In this document: positions 26,440 through 34,332 of the stretch, piece after piece | Layout of the letters: each line of letters starts with the position of its first letter | How positions within the stretch are numbered: the first letter of the stretch is position 1 | Source of the DNA: CAMYMQ01 sp963730305 | GTDB lineage: Bacteria; Pseudomonadota; Alphaproteobacteria; Bin65 | NCBI GenBank assembly: GCA_963730305.1 | Contig: CAVSRB010000003.1 | Span: 434,001-498,000 of the forward strand | Direction: 5' to 3' | DNA: 64,000 nucleotides | Position numbers and translations under genes: made by a program | Notes under the pieces: model-generated | What the model saw: the letters and a program-made list of their open reading frames with translations, nothing else | What the model was told of the DNA's origin: nothing | The model's database searches: none

Positions 26440-27843
26440 ATGGCCAAATCGCCGCAGACCCGCACCGAATCCAATTCGATGGGCGCCATCAAGGTGCCCG
26501 CCGACCACTACTGGGGGGCGCAAACGCAGCGTTCGATCCAGAACTTCCGCATCGGCGGCGAGCACATGCCCCAGCCGCTGATCCGCGCCTTCGGCATCCA
26601 GAAGCGCGCCGCGGCCGAGGCCAACATGGAGCTGGGCGAGCTGCCCAAGAAGATCGGCAACGCGATCGTCAAGGCGGCGACCGAGGTCATCGACGGCAAG
26701 CTCGACGACAATTTCCCGCTGGTCGTCTGGCAGACCGGCTCGGGCACCCAGACCAACATGAACGCCAACGAGGTGATCTCGAACCGGGCGATCGAGATGC
26801 TCGGCGGCACGATGGGCTCGAAGGATCCGGTCCATCCCAACGACCACTGCAACCGCGGCCAGTCGTCCAACGACTCCTTCCCGACGGCGATGCACATCGC
26901 CGCGGTGGAGGAGGTCAGCAACCGGCTGCTTCCGGCGCTGGAGCACCTGCGCGCCGCGCTCGAGGACCGGCAGAAGGCCTTCGCCAAGATCATCAAGATC
27001 GGCCGCACCCACACCCAGGACGCGACGCCGCTGACCCTGGGCCAGGAGTTCTCGGGCTACGTCACCCAGGTCGCCTTCGGCATCGACCGGGTCAAGGCCG
27101 CCCTGCCCCGGCTGACCCATCTGGCCCAGGGCGGCACCGCGGTCGGCACCGGGCTCAACGCCAAGAAGGGCTTCGACAAGCTGTTCGCGGCGAAGGTCTC
27201 GAAGATCACCGGCCTGAAGTTCATCACGGCCAAGAACAAGTTCGAGGCGCTCGCCGCGCACGACGCGCTGGTCGAAGGCTCGGGCGCGCTCAACACACTG
27301 GCGGCGTCGCTGATGAAGATCGCCAACGACATCCGCTTCCTCGGCTCGGGCCCGCGCTCGGGGCTCGGCGAGCTCGCCCTGCCCGCCAACGAGCCCGGCT
27401 CGTCGATCATGCCGGGCAAGGTCAACCCGACCCAGTGCGAGGCGATGACCATGGTCTGCGCCCAGGTGATGGGCAACCACACGACCATCACCGTCGCCGG
27501 CTCGACCGGCCACTTCGAGCTCAACGTCTTCAAGCCGGTCATCATCTACAACTTCCTGCAGTCGGTCCGCCTGATCGCCGACGCCTGCGTCAGCTTCGCC
27601 GACAACTGCGTCGCCGGCATCGAGGCCAACGAGGACCGGATCGGCGAGCTGATGCGCAACTCGCTGATGCTGGTGACCGCGCTCAACCCCCATATCGGCT
27701 ACGACAGCGCAGCCAAGATCGCCAAGAAGGCCTTTGCCGACGGCACGACGCTGAAGGAAGCCGGTGTCGCGCTCGGCCTCTTGACCGAGAAGCAGTTCGA
27801 CGACTGGGTGCGGCCGGAGAAGATGGTCGGCCCGACCGGATAA
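26440..27843 (+). CDS. fumC: class II fumarate hydratase
   Basis: Fumarase interconverts fumarate and malate in the TCA cycle; class II enzymes need no Fe-S cluster. The 467-aa length is standard. Signatures are VWQTGSGTQTNMNANEVISN, HPNDHCNRGQSSNDSFPTAM, GRTHTQDATPLTLGQEF and the catalytic-loop motif GSSIMPGKVNPTQCEAM. AGAGGA lies 10 bases before the ATG. It appears to be monocistronic, followed by a GGDEF protein. Confidence 0.97.
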   Translation: MAKSPQTRTESNSMGAIKVPADHYWGAQTQRSIQNFRIGGEHMPQPLIRAFGIQKRAAAEANMELGELPKKIGNAIVKAATEVIDGKLDDNFPLVVWQTGSGTQTNMNANEVISNRAIEMLGGTMGSKDPVHPNDHCNRGQSSNDSFPTAMHIAAVEEVSNRLLPALEHLRAALEDRQKAFAKIIKIGRTHTQDATPLTLGQEFSGYVTQVAFGIDRVKAALPRLTHLAQGGTAVGTGLNAKKGFDKLFAAKVSKITGLKFITAKNKFEALAAHDALVEGSGALNTLAASLMKIANDIRFLGSGPRSGLGELALPANEPGSSIMPGKVNPTQCEAMTMVCAQVMGNHTTITVAGSTGHFELNVFKPVIIYNFLQSVRLIADACVSFADNCVAGIEANEDRIGELMRNSLMLVTALNPHIGYDSAAKIAKKAFADGTTLKEAGVALGLLTEKQFDDWVRPEKMVGPTG

Positions 27844-27921
27844 CGCGCGCGGGACGAATAAGCCGCACACGGTTTGTCGCTCCCGGCAACGCAATCTTAA
27901 GCAATTCCGCCTATCGCTCGA

Positions 27922-27941
27922 CGCGTGGGACCACCCACGCG
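27922..27941 (+). promoter_or_regulatory. 5'-leader hairpin before the GGDEF gene
   Basis: A perfect 8-bp stem (CGCGTGGG and CCCACGCG) with an ACCA loop ends only 11 bases before the GGDEF start codon, directly next to its purine-rich ribosome site. It could be the fumC terminator lacking a T tract, or an element that affects translation. Confidence 0.4.
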
Positions 27942-27952
27942 AAGGGCGAGGC

Positions 27953-29183
27953 ATGTCGACGTTCGGGATCAGTTTGCCCGACCTGGAAGCCTTTACGGCG
28001 ACCAAGAGCAGGAAGCTCAGCTTTCCGCCGGATCTCGAGGCTGCGTTCCAGGCGCAGACGCAAAACTACCGCAAGTCGGTGATGCGCCACATCGCGTTGC
28101 CGACCGCGCTGGTCTACAACGCCTTTCTGGTCGCCGATTACGTGCTCGTGCCGGACACCTTCCTGCTTGCGGCGATCCTCCACCTGGCGGTCGTCACGCC
28201 GTTCGTCTTCCTGGCCAGCTTTCTGTACCAGCGCGACCTGACGATCGGGGTCCGCGAACTCCTTGCCGCGACCGTGCCGGCCCTGATCGTCGGCCAGATC
28301 ATGCTCATCTACGCGCTCAACCACACGCCGGCGGCCCAGCACTACCAATATCTGGCGATCTTGATCGTCGTCTTCATGAACGTGAACCAGCGCCTCGGCC
28401 ACCGCTTCGCGGTGATGTCGACGCTCGCCCTCGCCGTCCTCTACCTCGCCGTCCTTCTGCCCGGGCAGGCGTCATTTGCGGCAAAGCTCATCGGCGCGTC
28501 GAGCATGGCGGCGGTCTGCCACCTGACCCTGCTCGGCAACCTCCGCATGGAACGCGAACTGCGCCACTCCTTCCTGATGCGACTGCGCGACCGGCTGCGG
28601 CGCGAAGGCGCCGAGGATGCTGCGAACCGTGATCCGCTGACCGGCATCTCCAATCGTCGGTACCTGGACGACACCGCCGCGCGGATCTGGCAGCAGCCGG
28701 ACAGCGACGTCTCGCCGATCGCGGTCATCATGGCCGATATCGACCACTTCAAAGCCTACAACGACCGCTACGGCCACCCCGCTGGCGATACCTGCCTCAA
28801 GCGCGTCGCCGGCGTGATTTCGGCCGAGCTGCGCGACGACGACGACTTAGCCGTCCGGCTCGGCGGCGAAGAATTTCTCGTCGTGCTGCCGCGCACCGGC
28901 CGAGGACACGGCGATCCGGATCGGCGAGCGCGTCCGGCGCAGCATCGAGGGCCTGGCAATTCCCCACCGCGACGTCGCCGCAGGCATCGTGACGGCGAGC
29001 TTCGGCGTCGTGGTCGGACAGGCGTCGGAGCAGTCGATCGCTGCGCTGATCGCCGAGGCGGACAGCGCGCTCTACGAAGCCAAGCGCCGCGGGCGCAACC
29101 AGGTCTGGCCGCCGCTGATCGCCGACGCCGTGGAAAGCACGAATGGACGGCACCACGACAAAGCAGACAGGAAAGTCGCCTGA
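27953..29183 (+). pseudogene. membrane GGDEF protein (diguanylate cyclase), interrupted by a +1 frameshift
   Basis: The N-terminal part has about six membrane helices (residues about 50-195), resembling integral-membrane sensor modules. The GGDEF domain begins NRDPLTGISNRRYLDDTAAR. It has DIDHFKAYNDRYGHPAGD and the active-site GGEEF at residues 304-308. Directly after VVLPRT the frame breaks near 28898-28901 in GGCC. Removing one C continues as EDTAIRIGERVRRSIEGL, then TASFGVVVG, ADSALYEAKRRGRNQVW to the normal end. The repaired protein would be 409 aa and a plausible active c-di-GMP synthase. Confidence 0.85.
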
Positions 29184-29302
29184 CCCGCCATCGGACACCG
29201 ATCCGGCCGCCACCACCGGCCCGGAGCCGGGATGAAGCGGGCGCGGTACACGTATACCCTCCTGACACCGACACGAAGCCCCCCGGTTCGCCCACGTCTC
29301 CG

Positions 29303-29530
29303 ATGACCCTCGATCAGACCATCCGCAAGCGCTCGGTGACCATCGCCGGCCACCGCACCTCGATTTCCTTGGAAACGGCCTTCTGGGACGGGCTGCGACA
29401 GGCGGCCGCGCGGCGGGGCATCTCGGTCAACGCGCTGATCACCGAGGTCGACGAGGCGAACCCTGCGAACCTGTCCAGCGCGCTGCGCGTCTTCGTGCTC
29501 GGCCTCTACCAGCGCGGCGAGCTGTCCTGA
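29303..29530 (+). CDS. ribbon-helix-helix protein (RHH_4 type)
   Basis: This 75-aa protein has the ribbon KRSVTIAGHRTSISLETAFW followed by two helices (LRQAAARRGISVNALITEVD and NLSSALRVFVLGLY). That is the arrangement of RHH_4 DNA-binding-like proteins common in alphaproteobacteria. Target unknown. The longer frame upstream is the out-of-frame continuation of the GGDEF gene, so I start at 29303; no clear ribosome site is visible. Confidence 0.8.
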   Translation: MTLDQTIRKRSVTIAGHRTSISLETAFWDGLRQAAARRGISVNALITEVDEANPANLSSALRVFVLGLYQRGELS

Positions 29531-29531
29531 C

Positions 29532-29990
29532 CTACTTGCCCAGCACGTCCGGCCAGTTCTTGTTGGCGCGGGAAATCCGCTCGTCGCGGTCTTCCAGCCA
29601 CCGCGACCGCACGCCCCGCGAGAAATTCAGATAGAGCTTGCCGTTGTGGACCGTCCACGCGGTCGGGTCCGTCGGCGCGGTGACGCCCTCCGACACCGCG
29701 AAGGCGCAATATCCGCCGTATTGCGGGGCGTACTTGGTCGGGTTCGCCTTGAAGGCGTCGCGGTGCGCCGCCGACGCGAAACGCCAGGTGGCACCGCGCC
29801 AGCGATAGCTGAACTGGGCCTTGCCCGAGACCGGCTTCTTCTGGGTGAAGTAGGCGACCGCATCATAGCCCTGGATGGCCAGGCCGTTGGTCGTGAACAC
29901 CCGAGGCTTGGAGGCGGCGTGCGCGGCGCCGGCGGCCATCGGCAGCGCCAACGCGATCAGGACCACGGCAAAACGGCGGCGAAGGGTCAT
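29532..29990 (-). CDS. exported YHS-domain protein
   Basis: This 152-aa protein has a signal peptide (residues about 1-27) and a YHS domain (about 37-110: AIQGYDAVAYFTQKKPVSGK, WRFASAAHRDAFKANPTKYA, PQYGGYCAFAVSEG). YHS domains are often linked to metal, particularly copper, handling. GGGAGGA precedes the ATG. It is convergent with the RHH gene, one base apart. Confidence 0.88.
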   Translation of the reverse strand: MTLRRRFAVVLIALALPMAAGAAHAASKPRVFTTNGLAIQGYDAVAYFTQKKPVSGKAQFSYRWRGATWRFASAAHRDAFKANPTKYAPQYGGYCAFAVSEGVTAPTDPTAWTVHNGKLYLNFSRGVRSRWLEDRDERISRANKNWPDVLGK

Positions 29991-30102
29991 TCGTTCCTCC
30001 CTGTCACGGACGGGTGGCGATGGGGCCGCAAGATGACGCCGCCCGCCGCAGGGTGCCAGACACGCTCGAACACGGTTGCTTGAGGATACGGCTGCCGTGC
30101 GT

Positions 30103-30108
30103 TTGACA
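30103..30108 (+). promoter_or_regulatory. possible -35 element for the luciferase-like gene
   Basis: A consensus TTGACA lies 75 bases upstream of the luciferase-like start. No convincing -10 follows at the right spacing (GAAAAG at 17 bases), so this is a weak call. Confidence 0.2.
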
Positions 30109-30182
30109 TTCGCGCGCCGTGCGGGGAAAAGGCTTCGGCCCGGCCGGCCACCGGCACGGAAAAGAACCATAAGGGGGGAACC

Positions 30183-31205
30183 ATGGACTTCGGCCTGTTC
30201 GACCATCTCGACCGCAACCAGCATCCCGACACGCAGCTCTATGCCGACCGCCTGGCGGTGATCAAGGCGGCCGAAGCGGCCGGTTTCCGCAGCTACCACA
30301 TGGCCGAGCATCACATGACGCCGTTGGGCCTGGGGCCGTCGCCCAGCGTGTTCCTGGCGGCCGTCGCGCAGCATACCAGCACCCTCCGGATCGGCCCGCT
30401 GGTCTATCTGCTGCCGCTTTACCACCCGCTGCGCCTGATCGAGGAAATCTGCATGCTCGACCAGATGACCGGCGGACGGCTCGAGCTCGGCGTCGGCGCC
30501 GGGGTGTCGCCCTACGAGGTCGGCTACTACGGCATCGATCTGGAGGAGAAGCAGGCGCTCTATCACGAGGCGCTGTCGATCGTGATCGAGGGCCTGACCA
30601 GCGAGCGACTGAACCACCAGGGCAAGTACCATTGCCTGGAGAACGTGCCGATGATCCTCAAGCCCGTCCAGCAGCCGATGCCCCCGCTATGGGCCGGCGT
30701 CGGCAGCGAGCCGGGCATGATCTTCGCCGCCCGCCACGGCATGAACGCGATCGGCCTGGGCCCCACGTCGCGGATCAAGAGCGTCGTCGCCTTCTATCGC
30801 GACGCCTGGGAGAGCCAGGCGAACGACCCGATGCGCGCGTTCACCCCGACCAAGACGCCGTTCATGGGCGGGCTCCGGCAGATCTACGTCGCCGAAACCG
30901 ACGAACAGGCCTGGGCCGAGGCCAAACCGGCCTACGAAAGCTGGATCACTGCGCTCAACTGGCTTTGGGTCGAGCACGGCACGAATGCGTCGACCAATCT
31001 CGCCGCGGATCTCAAGACGGGGGTCGACATCGGCGCCGTGGTGGTGGGCTCGCCGGATACGGTGCGCGATGCCCTCGCCGACCAGGTCGCCGAGACCAAA
31101 TCCAACTATCTGGTCCTGCAGTTCGCCTACGGCACGTTCAGCCGGGAACAGGTGCTGCGCTCGATCGACCTGTTCGCCACGGAGGTGAAACCGGCGCTGG
31201 CGTGA
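30183..31205 (+). CDS. LLM-class flavin-dependent monooxygenase
   Basis: This 340-aa protein is a luciferase-like TIM-barrel flavoenzyme. It opens MDFGLFDHLDRN and has FRSYHMAEHHMTPLGLGPS, LRIGPLVYLLPLYHPLRLIE and GGRLELGVGAGVSPYE. Such enzymes use reduced flavin supplied by a reductase to oxidise small molecules. The substrate cannot be predicted. A strong AAGGGGGGAA precedes the ATG. It is divergent from the YHS gene. Confidence 0.9.
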   Translation: MDFGLFDHLDRNQHPDTQLYADRLAVIKAAEAAGFRSYHMAEHHMTPLGLGPSPSVFLAAVAQHTSTLRIGPLVYLLPLYHPLRLIEEICMLDQMTGGRLELGVGAGVSPYEVGYYGIDLEEKQALYHEALSIVIEGLTSERLNHQGKYHCLENVPMILKPVQQPMPPLWAGVGSEPGMIFAARHGMNAIGLGPTSRIKSVVAFYRDAWESQANDPMRAFTPTKTPFMGGLRQIYVAETDEQAWAEAKPAYESWITALNWLWVEHGTNASTNLAADLKTGVDIGAVVVGSPDTVRDALADQVAETKSNYLVLQFAYGTFSREQVLRSIDLFATEVKPALA

Positions 31206-31217
31206 GCCGGCCGCCGC

Positions 31218-31252
31218 AAAAAAATGGGCCGCCAGCGGGGGCGCTGACGGCC
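31218..31252 (-). terminator. strong intrinsic terminator on the minus strand with no annotated gene
   Basis: Read on the minus strand, an 11-bp stem (GGCCGTCAGCG with CGCTGGCGGCC, one G-T pair) with a CCCC loop is followed by CATTTTTTTG. The T7 tract is 31218-31224. The neighbours on both sides are plus-strand genes, so this terminator must serve an unannotated minus-strand transcript or be fortuitous. Just before the stem the minus strand carries GATCTCCCCAACTTGG. The interval 31253-31456 may therefore encode a small RNA; its 5' end cannot be set. Confidence 0.7.
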
Positions 31253-31456
31253 ATGCCAAGTTGGGGAGATCGCGGCGTGAAATCGACTGCGAAATCACAC
31301 ACGGTATCTGTCGTTACGCGCGATACCGGCGCGTCATCCCCCGCGCGGGAAGCCGGCGACACAGCCTGATCGTGCCCCTTCCGGCGTGGCCCGGCTTGGT
31401 GTATTGACCGGCCGCAATCGCTCCGTATCCAGTTGGCCGCCGCCGCAACACGCCCG

Positions 31457-32395
31457 ATGTCCCTGTCGATCATCGCCAAAGGCCTTGTCAGCTTCGTCCT
31501 GCCCCCGTCCCTGCTCAACCGGTCGGGCGGCCGCACGCACGCGCCGCGCTACTGCTACGCCGTCCTGTTGCGCCACCTGGCCAAGCTCCACGACGCCGGG
31601 ATCACGACCGACTTCCGCACCGTCGCCGAGATCGGTCCGGGCCAATCGATCGGCACCGGCCTGGCCGCGCTGGCGGCGGGCGCAGAGCGCTATTTCGGGT
31701 TCGACATCAAGGATTACGGCCCCCAGCCCGACGCAGCGGCGATGTTCGACGAGATCGCCGCCCTGTTCGGTCGGCGCGCGCCGGTGCCCGGCGGCGACGA
31801 GTTCCCGACCATCAAGCCGGTGCTCGACAGCGACGCCTTCCCCGCGGACGCCCTTCCCGACGCCCGGCTGAACGCCGCGCTCGCGCCCGACCGCCTGGAC
31901 CGCCTGCGCGCCCGGCTGGCCGATCCGGCAACGAGCCCGGTGCAATATCGCGCCCCCTGGTTCGACGCCGATATCATCGAGCCGGGCAGCGTCGACTGGA
32001 TCTTCTCCCAGGCGGTGATGGAGCATGTCGACGATCTCCTCGACACCTATGCCGCCTGCCGCGACTGGCTCGCGCCGGGCGGCGTCATGACCCATCAGAT
32101 CGACTTCAAGTCGCACGGCACGGCCGACGCCTGGAACGGCCACTGGGCCTACGGCGACGCGACCTGGCGGGTGATCCGCGGCGGCCGGCTTTACCTGATC
32201 AACCGCCAGCCGATGTCGGCCCACGTCGCGGCGATGGAACGAGCCGGCTTCGACGTCGTATCGGCCACGCCGGTGGTCCGCGACGACGGCCTGCCCCGCG
32301 AGAAGCTCGCCCGCCGCTTCCGGACATTGTCGGACGACGACTTGCAGGCCGCCGGCGCCTTCATCATCGCGCGGCGGCGGGAGACCCTGCAGTGA
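31457..32395 (+). CDS. class I SAM-dependent methyltransferase
   Basis: This 312-aa protein has a Rossmann methyltransferase core. Motif I is VAEIGPGQSIGTGLAAL, the acidic ribose contact follows in YFGFDIKDYG, and SVDWIFSQAVMEHVDDL matches the post-motif region of Methyltransf_11/23 enzymes. GGVMTHQIDFKSHG follows. An N-terminal extension (about 55 residues) precedes it. The substrate is unknown. The 3' end overlaps the next gene's start codon, which encodes a sodium channel. Confidence 0.78.
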   Translation: MSLSIIAKGLVSFVLPPSLLNRSGGRTHAPRYCYAVLLRHLAKLHDAGITTDFRTVAEIGPGQSIGTGLAALAAGAERYFGFDIKDYGPQPDAAAMFDEIAALFGRRAPVPGGDEFPTIKPVLDSDAFPADALPDARLNAALAPDRLDRLRARLADPATSPVQYRAPWFDADIIEPGSVDWIFSQAVMEHVDDLLDTYAACRDWLAPGGVMTHQIDFKSHGTADAWNGHWAYGDATWRVIRGGRLYLINRQPMSAHVAAMERAGFDVVSATPVVRDDGLPREKLARRFRTLSDDDLQAAGAFIIARRRETLQ

Positions 32396-33324
32396 GGTCG
32401 CGCCGGTGGGTCGGGGCGATGAAGCCGCCCGAGACGTCTTCGCAACGGCTGCAGCCGGCGCCGGATGGCGACCGCCCGGCCCCTGCGGACAACGGCGGCT
32501 CGTTCGACGCCTTCCGTGCACGCTTGCGCAGCTTCATCGAATCCAATCGCGTCCAGCGCACGATCACGACGATCATCGTCATCAACGCCGTCACGCTCGG
32601 CCTCGACACGTCCGACCGGGCGGTGCGCTACGCCGGCGAGGTGCTCGAATACATCGACCAGGCGATCCTCGGCGTCTTCGTCCTCGAACTGGCGCTGAAG
32701 ATGATCGCCTGGGGGCCGATCGGCTTCTTTCGGCGCGGCTGGAACGTGTTCGACTTCATCGTCGTCGGCATCGCGCTGGTGCCCAGCGCCGGCCCGCTGT
32801 CGGTGCTGCGGGCGCTGCGCATCCTCCGGGTGCTGCGGCTGGTGTCGGTGGTGCCGGCGATGCGCAAGGTCGTGCAGGCGTTGCTCACCGCGATCCCGGG
32901 CGTCGCCTCGATCATCGCGCTGTTGTTCCTGGTCTTCTACGTGTTCGGCGTGATCTGCACGAAGCTGTACGGCGAAACCTTCCCGCAGTGGTTCGGCACG
33001 ATCGGCGAGAGCATGTATTCGCTGTTCCAGATCATGACGCTGGAGAGCTGGTCGATGGGCATCGTCCGGCCGGTGATGGAGAAGGCGCCGCAGGCTTGGC
33101 TGGTGTTCGTGCCCTTCATCCTGATCACCAGCTTCGCCGTGCTGAACCTGTTCATCGCGGTGATCGTCAACGCGATGCAGGAGCAGCAGGCGACCGACCT
33201 GGCCGACGCGCGCGACACGCTGGAAGAGGATATCCAGCAGCAGACCAAGGTGCTGACCGCCGAGATCACCGAGCTGCGCCGCGAGCTGCGCGAGGTCCGC
33301 GGCATGCTCTCCGGCAAGGAATGA
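32392..33324 (+). CDS. NaChBac/NavAb-type bacterial voltage-gated sodium channel
   Basis: This 310-aa protein has the six-helix layout of a single-domain voltage-gated channel that assembles as a tetramer. The S4 sensor (about residues 137-152) has Arg every third position: LRALRILRVLRLVSVV. The pore has the selectivity filter TLESWSM at 216-222, the classic sodium-selective BacNav filter, and S6 follows (FVPFILITSFAVLNLFIAVI). The C-terminal tail (about 258-300) is a predicted coiled coil that would hold the tetramer. I used the GTG at 32392, which overlaps the methyltransferase stop (GTGA) and has GGGAG 8 bases upstream; an ATG at 32419 is an alternative. Confidence 0.92.
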   Translation: MRSRRWVGAMKPPETSSQRLQPAPDGDRPAPADNGGSFDAFRARLRSFIESNRVQRTITTIIVINAVTLGLDTSDRAVRYAGEVLEYIDQAILGVFVLELALKMIAWGPIGFFRRGWNVFDFIVVGIALVPSAGPLSVLRALRILRVLRLVSVVPAMRKVVQALLTAIPGVASIIALLFLVFYVFGVICTKLYGETFPQWFGTIGESMYSLFQIMTLESWSMGIVRPVMEKAPQAWLVFVPFILITSFAVLNLFIAVIVNAMQEQQATDLADARDTLEEDIQQQTKVLTAEITELRRELREVRGMLSGKE

Positions 33325-33412
33325 GGACGCCGGCCGGTCCCGCTGGCGGCCACGACGGCGCGTGCTAGGATCGCGGCCACGGCACCCAGGGGATCGGCCA
33401 GGCAACAACACG

Positions 33413-34279
33413 ATGTCCGCGACGATCAAGCGGTTGAACAACGGTTACGCCCGCCTGATCCGGGTACTGCGCGCAATGCCGGCCCAGCTTCCCGCCCGCC
33501 TGCGCGCCGCGAAACCGGCAGCGAAACGCACCGTCCCTGAGGCCGAGAGCGCCAAACCAGGGACCGGAGGCGCCAAACCAAAGACCAAAGGCGCCGAACT
33601 GGAGACCGAGAGCCCTGCACCGAAGGCTGCGCCGCCCGGGCCGCCGATCGAGCCACGCGAGCTGCCCGTCATTCTCAAGCGGCTGTCCCGCGATTCGCGC
33701 ATCGTATTGGCGGTCGCGGTGCTGGTCGTCGTCCTGATCACCACGCTGGCCATCGGGATCCCCGCCGCCCTCGACCGCATGGCGCTGCACCGCCGCCTGG
33801 CGGCGCGCGACGCCGACGTCGCGGCCTATCGCAGCCGGATCGTCGCGATGAAGGAGCGCGATACCGAGCGCGGCAAGTTCGTGCGGCGCTTCACCGCCCA
33901 ATTCATGGACCCGCAGGTCTACAAGGCGGCGGCGACGCGCACGGCGACTTTCAAGCCCGACGGGCTCGACGAGGAAGGCACGCTGATCCGCTCGATGCTG
34001 TGGCAGCTCAAGAGCCACCGCGGCACCGCCCGCTTCCTCGCCGCGCGCAAGTCGATCGAGCTGACCGTGCTGCTCGACGGCGAGCTGCCCAAGGTCGAAT
34101 GGCGGGAGTTCCCGAGCCCGCTGCCCGCGCTGTTGGAGAAGCTCGGCATCACGCCGACCGACCGCGCCATCCGCGCGCTCAATATCCAGATCAACCGCTA
34201 CGGCTTCACCAACATCAACGGCCGGGCGGTGATCGCCCGCGACGTCGACGGCAAGCTGGTGATCGTCAAGCCGCGATAG
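33413..34279 (+). CDS. hypothetical single-pass membrane protein
   Basis: This 288-aa protein is not recognised. Residues 1-85 are basic with a Lys/Glu/Pro/Thr-rich section containing repeats of the type A(K/E)PxTxG. One membrane helix lies near residues 100-123 (IVLAVAVLVVVLITTLAIGI). A mostly charged extracytoplasmic region follows (AARDADVAAYRSRIVAMKER and later KLGITPTDRAIRALNIQINR). It follows the sodium channel on the same strand by 88 bases. I see no export signal other than the membrane anchor. Confidence 0.65.
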   Translation: MSATIKRLNNGYARLIRVLRAMPAQLPARLRAAKPAAKRTVPEAESAKPGTGGAKPKTKGAELETESPAPKAAPPGPPIEPRELPVILKRLSRDSRIVLAVAVLVVVLITTLAIGIPAALDRMALHRRLAARDADVAAYRSRIVAMKERDTERGKFVRRFTAQFMDPQVYKAAATRTATFKPDGLDEEGTLIRSMLWQLKSHRGTARFLAARKSIELTVLLDGELPKVEWREFPSPLPALLEKLGITPTDRAIRALNIQINRYGFTNINGRAVIARDVDGKLVIVKPR

Positions 34280-34332
34280 GCAACGACCTGGCGGGCAAGC
34301 CGCCGGTCGGGCCCAAAGGATCGGCGGCGGCC

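Noticed and set aside
31253..31456. 6S RNA as the identity of the orphan minus-strand transcript
   Set aside because: I could not find the long rod with a central open bubble that 6S RNA needs; only the terminal stem is convincing.
33365..34332. Minus-strand frame continuing past the dehydrogenase
   Set aside because: It is antisense to the single-pass membrane protein gene, which has a real membrane helix and normal codon use.
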